A DNA stretch of 38,792 bases from an uncultured Bacteroidales bacterium (GTDB lineage Bacteria > Bacteroidota > Bacteroidia > Bacteroidales > Paludibacteraceae): assembly GCA_903830915.1 (NCBI GenBank), contig CAIKVR010000036.1:1-38792 (forward strand). The letters run 5' to 3'. This document shows positions 9,202-15,538 of this stretch, piece after piece (the stretch's first letter is position 1; every line of letters starts with the position of its first letter). The notes under the pieces were generated by a model that was not told the DNA's origin, made no database searches, and was given only the letters and a program-made list of their open reading frames with translations. The position numbers were made by a program, and so were the translations under genes.

Positions 9202-10287
9202 TCAGTATACTACAAACTTCTTTCTACAAAATTCTCCTCCTTCAGCAAATTTTGCTTCCGCCACGTAAATCCCTTTTTTTAAATATGTCCGGTAGAAATT
9301 AGCTTTTGGAGAGAATTGATCCACTACTTTCCCTGTAATGTCGTAAACATTTATCAAAGCAATAATAGATGAAGCATTTATTTGAATTTCATTGCCTATA
9401 ACTTGAACTTGTATATCTTTTTGATTATCATCGCCAACTGGTGTTATGGCAGTAGGATTTTGTTTCCAAACCCGAATATAATCTACATAAGCCTGTGTGA
9501 GCAACCCCAATGGTTGATTTGTAAAATACGATTTGCCGCTAAGCCCCCAACCAGGTGTAAGTGATAGAATAATTCGTTCAGGAACCCATGGAATCCACTT
9601 CGTATCGTAATATTGTGCCACAAGCGAACCATCGTAATAAATTCTCATAAAAGTGGCTGTCCACCACAAACCCCAGGTATGATAACCTGTAAAAAGATTG
9701 GGAGTTGTATATTGAATTGGGTTAGCTTGGTGATAAGCTCCATATCCGTCAATGTGAATACTGGACTGAGCTTTATTTGTAGTCCACGTTGCTTCAAATA
9801 TATCTATTTCAGCACCATCATTGCCCGTGCCATCCACATTGGCAACATTACTTCCCATTAACCAAAAGGCCGAATTTACACCTTTATTCGGATCACCAAT
9901 TTTAAAACTAGCCTCGTAAAAGCCATATTGATTCGTGTATTTTTTATCGCTGTTAATTGACCCGCAATACATGGTAGAATCTCCTTGTTTTACAGCTGTC
10001 ATTACCAAATTACCATTGCTAACAGTTGTGTTTTGGGTTTTCCAATACCAATACATAACATTAATACTTGGCATTGCTATTCGAGAATAACTGATATTAT
10101 CCACATTCCATTTGGTGGTATTCAGGGTTGTTCCATTAAACTCATCGCTGAAGTTCAATGTCCAACCAATAGAGGCTGAGAGACCCAATGGCAAAGCATT
10201 TGATGGAGTTAACGGATCAACTAAATTTTGAGAATTACTTACAATTCTAAATAAGCAACATAAAAATATTAAGTACTTTTTTTGCAT
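9202..10287 (-). CDS. GH16 family endo-glycosidase with T9SS tail
   Basis: Predicted secreted endo-acting retaining beta-glycosidase that cuts inside a beta-glucan or galactan chain. Visible: a signal peptide (residues 1-19), then a GH16 jelly-roll: FSDEFNGTTLNTTKWN, YGFYEASFKI, SAFWLMGS and the catalytic GAEIDIFEATW with Glu160, Asp162 and Glu165. This is the E-x-D-x-x-E form that carries a beta-bulge. HIDGYG follows, and YVDYIRVWKQ closes the domain. The last 75 residues look like a sorting tail (INVYDITGKVVDQF ... KKGIYVAEAKFAEG ... KKFVVY), so a surface or released enzyme is inferred. The IS1595-type element lies 29 bp upstream of the start codon and separates this gene from the next GH16 of the same cluster. 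Which GH16 subfamily it belongs to, and so the linkage cut, cannot be settled without a tree. Confidence 0.88.
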   Translation of the reverse strand: MQKKYLIFLCCLFRIVSNSQNLVDPLTPSNALPLGLSASIGWTLNFSDEFNGTTLNTTKWNVDNISYSRIAMPSINVMYWYWKTQNTTVSNGNLVMTAVKQGDSTMYCGSINSDKKYTNQYGFYEASFKIGDPNKGVNSAFWLMGSNVANVDGTGNDGAEIDIFEATWTTNKAQSSIHIDGYGAYHQANPIQYTTPNLFTGYHTWGLWWTATFMRIYYDGSLVAQYYDTKWIPWVPERIILSLTPGWGLSGKSYFTNQPLGLLTQAYVDYIRVWKQNPTAITPVGDDNQKDIQVQVIGNEIQINASSIIALINVYDITGKVVDQFSPKANFYRTYLKKGIYVAEAKFAEGGEFCRKKFVVY

Positions 10288-10308
10288 ATTTTTGTTTGAT
10301 TGGAGTAT

Positions 10309-10316
10309 AAAATTTA
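10309..10316. repeat. 8-bp target-site duplication, left copy (AAAATTTA)
   Basis: Directly left of the insertion sequence the bases AAAATTTA occur. The same eight bases follow the right end at 11297-11304. An 8-bp duplication is what IS1595-family transposition makes. The perfect match points to a recent or unscarred insertion. Confidence 0.9.
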
Positions 10317-10341
10317 TTGGTATAGGCGTTTAGACCGCACT
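10317..10341. repeat. Left terminal inverted repeat of the IS
   Basis: 25 bp starting TTGGTATAGGCG. It matches the reverse complement of 11272-11296 at 24 of 25 positions. Confidence 0.93.
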
Positions 10342-10355
10342 GATTTTTATAATTT

Positions 10356-10370
10356 GCTACCTTTGTAGCA
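10356..10370 (+). promoter_or_regulatory. -7-like box inside a short hairpin at the transposase start
   Basis: TACCTTTG (10358-10365) fits the Bacteroidota -7 consensus TAnnTTTG. It sits inside a small perfect stem-loop, TGCTAC-CTTT-GTAGCA (10355-10370), whose last base is the A of the transposase ATG. If this is the promoter, transcription would begin almost at the start codon and the mRNA would be nearly leaderless. I see no good -33 box at the usual distance, so the promoter call is tentative. Confidence 0.4.
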
Positions 10371-11269
10371 TGAATGAACGAAAACGATTTTTAGGTGTGA
10401 ACTCAATCAGGTTTTACAATACTTTTAGCTCAGATGAAGTCTGCTATGAATACATATCAGCAATCAAATGGAATGATAATGCGTATCATTGTAAAAGATG
10501 TGGTCATACAAATTTTTGTAAAGGTATAAGACCTTTTTCAAGAAGATGTACAAGATGTAAATATGATGAAAGTCCCACTTCAGGAACTATGTTTGATAAA
10601 TGTAAGTTTCCATTGCACCTAGCTTTTCATATTGCATTTAAGATAAGTACCAAAAAGAAAGGAATGTCTTCTTTAGAGTTATCTCAAGAATATGAACTGC
10701 GACAAAAAACTTGCTGGGAGTTCAAATGGAAAATACAGCAAGCAATGCAAAGCAGTAAACAGCATCTAATCAATGGATTGGTTCATGTTGACGAATTCTA
10801 TATTGGCGGTGAAGAAGAAGGAAAACGAGGTCGTTACAAAGGAGAAAAGAAGCTTGTCATTGTCGCTCTCGAAATAGTTGAGAGTGGAGTTGGACGAGCT
10901 TATGCTCAGTGTATTGAGGACGCATCTTCTGCTTCATTTCGACCTTTCTTTGAATCATATATCAGTAAAGATGCAAAAATCATTACTGACGAATGGAGAG
11001 GTTATCTACCCTTGAAAAAAGATTTTCCAAATCTCGAACAGGTAAAATCTGACGACGGAAAAAACTTCAAGGATTTACATATCCATATTATGAATCTGAA
11101 AGGTTGGCTCAGAGGAATTCATCATCATTGCACAAAAGAACGCCTTCAAGGATACCTTGACGAATACCACTTTAGGTATAATAGACGTTCAAACATGGAG
11201 ACAATATTCGATATGCTCATAAAAAGAATGGTTTTAAATAACCCTATTCGCTTACATTCAATTAATTAA
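10370..11269 (+). CDS. IS1595-family (ISXO2-like) DDE transposase with N-terminal zinc ribbon
   Basis: Catalyses movement of the surrounding insertion sequence. Visible: an N-terminal zinc ribbon with Cys41-x2-Cys44 and Cys60-x2-Cys63, a helical linker region (STKKKGMSSLELSQEY), and the ISXO2-like catalytic domain. Its acidic residues are probably Asp141 in HVDEFYIGGEEEGKRGRYKG, Asp207 in IITDEWRGY and Glu265 in GYLDEYHFRYNRR, with the conserved HHHCTKERLQGYL before the last. The 299-residue length is normal for this family, and no frameshift or stop was seen, so it may still be active. It is the only plus-strand gene in the window and is antisense to the PUL transcript. The start is the only Met near the left end, 29 bp inside the left inverted repeat. 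Confidence 0.95.
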   Translation: MNERKRFLGVNSIRFYNTFSSDEVCYEYISAIKWNDNAYHCKRCGHTNFCKGIRPFSRRCTRCKYDESPTSGTMFDKCKFPLHLAFHIAFKISTKKKGMSSLELSQEYELRQKTCWEFKWKIQQAMQSSKQHLINGLVHVDEFYIGGEEEGKRGRYKGEKKLVIVALEIVESGVGRAYAQCIEDASSASFRPFFESYISKDAKIITDEWRGYLPLKKDFPNLEQVKSDDGKNFKDLHIHIMNLKGWLRGIHHHCTKERLQGYLDEYHFRYNRRSNMETIFDMLIKRMVLNNPIRLHSIN

Positions 11270-11271
11270 GT

Positions 11272-11296
11272 AGTGCGCTCTAAACGCCTATACCAA
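11272..11296. repeat. Right terminal inverted repeat of the IS
   Basis: 25 bp that pair with the left end apart from one mismatch. The outermost bases read ...GCCTATACCAA on the plus strand. It starts three bases after the transposase stop codon. Confidence 0.93.
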
Positions 11297-11304
11297 AAAA
11301 TTTA
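11297..11304. repeat. 8-bp target-site duplication, right copy (AAAATTTA)
   Basis: Perfect copy of 10309-10316, directly outside the right inverted repeat. It marks the insertion point, 8 bp after the stop of the minus-strand GH16 gene at 11313. Confidence 0.9.
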
Positions 11305-11312
11305 ATTATGAA

Positions 11313-12125
11313 CTACTTTAGACTGTAAACTCTTACCCAATCCACTAAAAAATAATCAGGATATAAACCCGGTAATGGTTGGTTTGCCCAGTCGGAACCA
11401 GCTAACCATGAATCGGTTGAAATTTCACCGGTAATGAGCAAATGACCCGATTGATTACAAACACCACCTCCAGTGGTACTCCACGTTTCAACTCCGTCAA
11501 TGAAAAATTTATAAACTTCTGGATACCATTCCAAGGTGTATGTATGAAAACCTTCTGATAATTTTGAATTATAAAGAGCATGAGTTACTTTTTTATGCTC
11601 TTTTCCATATCCATCCCAATGAATAGCCTGATTAATCTTGTCTCCCCAACCAAAGCCTTCAAATATATCCACTTCAGATCCATCAACACCTTCGTTTCCA
11701 ACCTGAGATACTTTGCCTTGCATCATCCAAAAAGCGACCCACCAACCTTGTTTTTTTGGTAACTGACAACGAATTTCAAACTTTCCGTATTTCTGTTCAA
11801 ATTTTCCTTTCGATTCTAATGCACCACACGAATAATCAATAGAATCATTATCATTATTTGTATTTGGAATAGCTCTAACCCGTATTACTAAATTCCCATT
11901 TTCAAGGTATGAATCTTCTTTGCTCCACCAACCATCCGGACCATTTTTGTTATTTCTCCGGTTGTATTCAGGTGTGTTCCATTTTGATGGGTCAGGAGCA
12001 CCTGATCCATTAAATTCGTCGGAAAAAGTCAATTTCCAGTTTTTTTCAATTTTCTGCTGAGCATTACTTAAGTTATAACAAAACAGACCAATCATTAGCA
12101 AAAAAATGGTTGATTTAAAATTCAT
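11313..12125 (-). CDS. GH16 family glycoside hydrolase without sorting tail
   Basis: Predicted endo-beta-glycosidase. Visible: a signal peptide (residues 1-22, ending LSNAQ), then a single GH16 domain: KLTFSDEFNGSG, KWNTPEYNRRNN, YGKFEIRCQLP, WVAFWMMQG and the catalytic DGSEVDIFEGFGW with Glu151, Asp153 and Glu156. HWDGYG follows and the protein ends right after the last strand (VDWVRVYSLK). It has no T9SS tail, so it probably works in the periplasm on imported chains. It resembles the GH16 at 9202-10287 (DIFE core, then H-x-DGYG) more than the laminarinase-like one at 29239. The 238 bp upstream hold a promoter-like module shared with the right end of the window. The IS lies just past its stop codon. 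Confidence 0.9.
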   Translation of the reverse strand: MNFKSTIFLLMIGLFCYNLSNAQQKIEKNWKLTFSDEFNGSGAPDPSKWNTPEYNRRNNKNGPDGWWSKEDSYLENGNLVIRVRAIPNTNNDNDSIDYSCGALESKGKFEQKYGKFEIRCQLPKKQGWWVAFWMMQGKVSQVGNEGVDGSEVDIFEGFGWGDKINQAIHWDGYGKEHKKVTHALYNSKLSEGFHTYTLEWYPEVYKFFIDGVETWSTTGGGVCNQSGHLLITGEISTDSWLAGSDWANQPLPGLYPDYFLVDWVRVYSLK

Positions 12126-12363
12126 TTAAAACATATTTATCGTTAATTAATTTCTCAAACAAAGAAACGATATTATTATTTCTTTATTTGAGAAAAACTG
12201 ATTGAAAAATGCGACAAACTGACTTACTTTAAAATACGAAGCCAATTCAGCAAGTTCTTTTTATGAATCAATCTTTGGATTGTAAATTGTGATTCAGATA
12301 CTAACCAGTTACTTAATTTGATGTATCTTGAAACCATAATTAACAAGAATTGATTGCAATTAA
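12126..12363. promoter_or_regulatory. 238-bp intergenic region upstream of the GH16 gene, with a conserved module
   Basis: This is the widest gap inside the gene cluster. A 42-bp stretch (12190-12231, starting GAGAAAAACTGATT) matches 38633-38674 at 33 of 42 positions. In both places it lies exactly 22 bp from a -7-like box: CAAAGAAA at 12160-12167, read TTTCTTTG on the minus strand, one mismatch from TAnnTTTG. It is 65 bp from the GH16 start codon. I infer a minus-strand promoter with a shared regulator site. The rest of the gap, towards the SGNH gene, is AT-rich with only weak dyads. Confidence 0.55.
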
Positions 12364-13170
12364 TTATTCGTTTTTTCTTTTAATAAGATCGTATTCTTTT
12401 TTTAGTCGGGGTTTTAGGATCTCTACCCATTTTAAATAGCCTTTTGCATTCAGATGTAATGAATCAGAAAGGAAAAACTCACCTGATGGCAACCCACTTT
12501 TATTCAATAAAGCAGTATTCATTTCAAGGTAGTCACAATATTTTATTTGTGACAAAGAAGATTTTAGGTAGTTATTTACTTCATCTACTTTAGTCCAATG
12601 AGTTTTACGTGAAATGCTTTTCTTAAGTCCGCAGAAAATGATTTTGGTTTTTGGAATATTAGAATGATAAACCTGCTCCAAATAACGAAAAAGCAATATA
12701 ATTTGATACGAAGAAGGGAGAGTTATATCATTTTCAACATATACAAAAATTAATTTTGGCTGTAACTTATAGAGATAGTTTTTTGAAAAACATACCAAAT
12801 CCAAAATTCTGGATCCACCAAAACCCCTATTAAGTACAGGAACCGGAGCCATATCTGCCACTAATGATTTCCATTGGGTAAATGATGAACTTCCTGTAAA
12901 TACTACATCAAATTTTGTTCTGGAATTTGTACTGTCATCTTTTGCAAATCGAATCATATCTCCCTGAAAGTTTTTAGGCGGAATATAAGAGTTTATGAAT
13001 GAATCAATTAATGTAATTTCATTCGATTTGAAATGCAATGGGTCTGGTTTCGGAAAATTAACTACTAACGATTCCGTTTTAGTTATACTTTGTGCTGACA
13101 TTGAAGTAACTCCAATGACGAATAACTGTATACAAACTAAAAGGTGAACAGAAACAACTTTAAAATTCAT
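12364..13170 (-). CDS. SGNH/GDSL-type hydrolase, secreted
   Basis: Predicted esterase or deacetylase of the SGNH fold. Visible: a signal peptide (residues 1-26, ending SMSAQ); block I VVFTGSSSFTQW with the nucleophile Ser near residue 95 (GSS instead of the usual GDS); block II VLNRGFGGSRI with the oxyanion Gly; block III FVYVENDI with the Asn, although the Gly often found before it is replaced; and block V SDSLHLNAKGYLKW with the catalytic Asp and His. At 268 aa it is slightly longer than a bare SGNH domain because of about 80 residues before block I. It starts 11 bp after the GH3 gene, so it is probably co-transcribed with it. With the other three esterases of the locus it suggests a heavily acylated substrate. 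The actual substrate is unknown. Confidence 0.8.
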   Translation of the reverse strand: MNFKVVSVHLLVCIQLFVIGVTSMSAQSITKTESLVVNFPKPDPLHFKSNEITLIDSFINSYIPPKNFQGDMIRFAKDDSTNSRTKFDVVFTGSSSFTQWKSLVADMAPVPVLNRGFGGSRILDLVCFSKNYLYKLQPKLIFVYVENDITLPSSYQIILLFRYLEQVYHSNIPKTKIIFCGLKKSISRKTHWTKVDEVNNYLKSSLSQIKYCDYLEMNTALLNKSGLPSGEFFLSDSLHLNAKGYLKWVEILKPRLKKEYDLIKRKNE

Positions 13171-13181
13171 ACAGTTTAGCT

Positions 13182-15500
13182 TTATTTTACAGTAAATTTT
13201 AGCTTTTTCAGGTCCTTATCTGCAGAAGAATTGCCTACAAAAATTTCAAAATCACCTTTTTCAACGCCCCATGCCATATCTTTATTGGTAAAAGATAATT
13301 TATCAGGTGTAACTTTAAATTGAACGGTTCTCTTTTCTCCCGGCAGAAGATTTACTTTGGAAAAATCCTTCAATTCTTTCACCGGACGGGTAGGCATACT
13401 GTATAAATCATGAATGTAAAGTTGCACAACTTCAGCACCTTCACGATTTCCCACATTGGTAATATCGGCAGTAACAACTAACGAGTCGCTAATACTCATT
13501 TCTGTTTTTGAAATTGCTAAATTACTGATATTGAATTTTGTATAACTTAATCCAAAACCAAAAGGATAAAGTGGAGTGGTTTGTCCATCAACATAGCTTT
13601 GATTAAACGTTGTTGGTTTATTATTGTAAATCATCTGAATCTGACCCGAACTGCGTGGAATTGTAACCGGCAACTTCCCCGATGGATTTACCTTGCCGGT
13701 AAGCACATTGGCAATAGCAATACCACCCAACGAACCAGGTTCCCATGCCTGAACAAGTGCGGATACATTTTCGGCAATCCAATTCACAGCCAAAGGGCGA
13801 CCACCAATCAGAATTACAATAGTAGGAACACCTGTAGCCTGAATACGTTTTACCAATTCATCCTGATCGCCCAGCAAATCAATGTTCATCCTGTCGTAAT
13901 TTTCACCCGACGAAATGAGTTTTTTAGTATCGTATCGCATCGTGTTTTCGCCAACCACAACAATAGCCAAGTCAGATTTTTTTGCAAGTTCTGCCGCTTC
14001 ATCTACTAATTTTGGATCATGAAAACGCACATTGGTAGTTACATTCTGAAACGTCACATTTTCAGCTCCGAATACCTGACGAATTCCTGTTAGTACTGTC
14101 GTCACATTTTCGTCAGCTTGCTTCACTGCCCAATCGCCCAGTATTGATTGGCTATCGGCATTTGGACCAGTTACTAAAATATGCTTATATTTGTTTATAT
14201 CTAGTGGTAATAACCCGTTGTTTTTTAGCAAAACAATGGATTGTTCTGCCAATTTTAAACTCATTTCCTGATGTTCCTTGCTGAAAACAACTTTCTTAGT
14301 AATCTCTAAATCGGTCAATGGGTTTTCGAAGAGCCCTAAACGAAATTTAAGCTCAAGAATTTTGGCACAAGATTCATTAATCCTTTCAACTGGCAATCGT
14401 TTTTCGTTTACCAATTTCAACACACCTTCGAGAAAGCCAGGTCCATGCATATGCATATCCATACCGCCATCAACAGTCTGATAATAAGCTTCTATCAACG
14501 ATGGTGTATAATGATGTAAAGTGTACATACGGGCAATATCATCCCAGTCGCTGACATAAAACCCTTTGAAATTATATTTGTTTCGGACGATATCGGTCAT
14601 CAGGTTTTTATCGGCATGACAAGGAATTCCGTTCAGTTCATTGTGAGCTACCATAATTGTAGCTAAATTGGTTTCCTGAATAACTTTTCTAAAAGAATAT
14701 AGAAAAATATCATTAAGTGTATACGGTGAAACTTCAGTTGGTGAAGCATTTAAACCATTAATTGGATTTCCGCCGCCTACTAAATGTTTAGCACAGGCAG
14801 CCACATTCTTCGAATTCAAGTTATCACCCTGCAATCCTTTTACGGTTGCAATTCCCATACGCGACACCAAATAAGGATCTTCGCCAAATGTTTCTCCAAT
14901 TCGTCCCCAACGAGGGTCACGACAAACATCAACATTGGGTGTGAATGTCCATGCGGAACCCATAGCGCGAATTTCCACAGCTGCCTGTTCCGATGCTTTT
15001 TGCACCAATTCAGGTTCAAAACTTGAAGCTTGCGTTATAGCGGTTGGGTAAATGGTTGTTCCTATGGAATATCCTGCTCCGTGAATGGCATCAATTCCTA
15101 ATAACAATGGGATTTTCAACCTGCTTTTTTGTGCTAATAATTGCAATTGGTTACTTTCTTCTGGTGTTAAAACGTGAAGAAAAGAACCAATCATTCCATT
15201 TTGCACCAAATGAAAGATACTATCAACCGTGACAGTTGGATATGATCCATTGGTATCATTATTTGTTGGAATTCGACCTTTAAATTTTTTAACTGTTTCA
15301 TTAATGTGTTTTGGTGCAAGGTATTGACACATTTGTGCCACTTTTTCTTCCAATGTCATTTTTGACATCAAATCGGCAACCCTGATTTCGACCGATAGCG
15401 TTGCATCTAAATAAAGTGGTTTTGATTCAACTTTGTTCGCCGAATAACTTACTAAGATATTGAAAAAAAGAATGATAAGAAAAGAATTACGTTTTTTCAT
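13182..15500 (-). CDS. GH3 family beta-glucosidase-type exo-glycosidase
   Basis: Predicted periplasmic retaining exo-hydrolase that releases single sugars, typically glucose, from beta-linked oligosaccharides. Visible: a signal peptide (about residues 1-20); GH3 N-terminal barrel motifs LLLGIDAIHGAGY, CRDPRWGRIGETFGEDPYL, ACAKHLVGGG and VAHNELNGIPCH; the nucleophile Asp318 in GFYVSDWDD; the second alpha/beta domain with LLKNNGLLPL, LVTGPNAD, VVVGENTMRYD, VILIGGRPL and WEPGSLGG; and the C-terminal Fn3-like domain (PFGFGLSYTKF ... EGAEVVQLYIHD ... GVEKGDFEIFVG). At 772 aa it has the standard BglX-like length, with no sorting tail. It lies 38 bp after the GH127-type gene and 11 bp before the SGNH gene. 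Family is certain. Glucosidase versus xylosidase or other specificity is inferred from resemblance to BglX. Confidence 0.93.
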   Translation of the reverse strand: MKKRNSFLIILFFNILVSYSANKVESKPLYLDATLSVEIRVADLMSKMTLEEKVAQMCQYLAPKHINETVKKFKGRIPTNNDTNGSYPTVTVDSIFHLVQNGMIGSFLHVLTPEESNQLQLLAQKSRLKIPLLLGIDAIHGAGYSIGTTIYPTAITQASSFEPELVQKASEQAAVEIRAMGSAWTFTPNVDVCRDPRWGRIGETFGEDPYLVSRMGIATVKGLQGDNLNSKNVAACAKHLVGGGNPINGLNASPTEVSPYTLNDIFLYSFRKVIQETNLATIMVAHNELNGIPCHADKNLMTDIVRNKYNFKGFYVSDWDDIARMYTLHHYTPSLIEAYYQTVDGGMDMHMHGPGFLEGVLKLVNEKRLPVERINESCAKILELKFRLGLFENPLTDLEITKKVVFSKEHQEMSLKLAEQSIVLLKNNGLLPLDINKYKHILVTGPNADSQSILGDWAVKQADENVTTVLTGIRQVFGAENVTFQNVTTNVRFHDPKLVDEAAELAKKSDLAIVVVGENTMRYDTKKLISSGENYDRMNIDLLGDQDELVKRIQATGVPTIVILIGGRPLAVNWIAENVSALVQAWEPGSLGGIAIANVLTGKVNPSGKLPVTIPRSSGQIQMIYNNKPTTFNQSYVDGQTTPLYPFGFGLSYTKFNISNLAISKTEMSISDSLVVTADITNVGNREGAEVVQLYIHDLYSMPTRPVKELKDFSKVNLLPGEKRTVQFKVTPDKLSFTNKDMAWGVEKGDFEIFVGNSSADKDLKKLKFTVK

Positions 15501-15538
15501 TTTGTATATGTTTATTTTGACTTTAATTTTATTTCAGT

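Larger units (their letters stand above)
10317..11296 (+). mobile_element. IS1595-family insertion sequence, 980 bp, intact
   Basis: A complete insertion sequence bounded by 25-bp terminal inverted repeats (10317-10341 and 11272-11296). Both begin TTGGTATAGGCGTTTAGA and match at 24 of 25 positions; the only mismatch is position 19. It is flanked by the perfect 8-bp duplication AAAATTTA and holds one intact transposase gene and no passenger gene. It has inserted against the direction of the cluster, between two minus-strand GH16 genes. Taking out the element and one duplication copy restores a 37-bp gap between them, which is like other gaps here. The ends, duplication and transposase type agree with the IS1595 group. 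The exact subgroup needs an ISfinder comparison. Confidence 0.95.

Noticed and set aside
12265-12295. Dyads GAATCA...TGATTC and CAATC-TTTG-GATTG as a terminator after the SGNH gene
   Set aside because: The stems are short and AT-rich, partly exclude each other and have no T run; not enough for a terminator call.
13581-14009. 142-codon open frame on the plus strand inside the GH3 gene
   Set aside because: It is antisense to a gene with full GH3 motifs, has no signal or recognisable domain, and its sequence reads like a shadow of the real frame.
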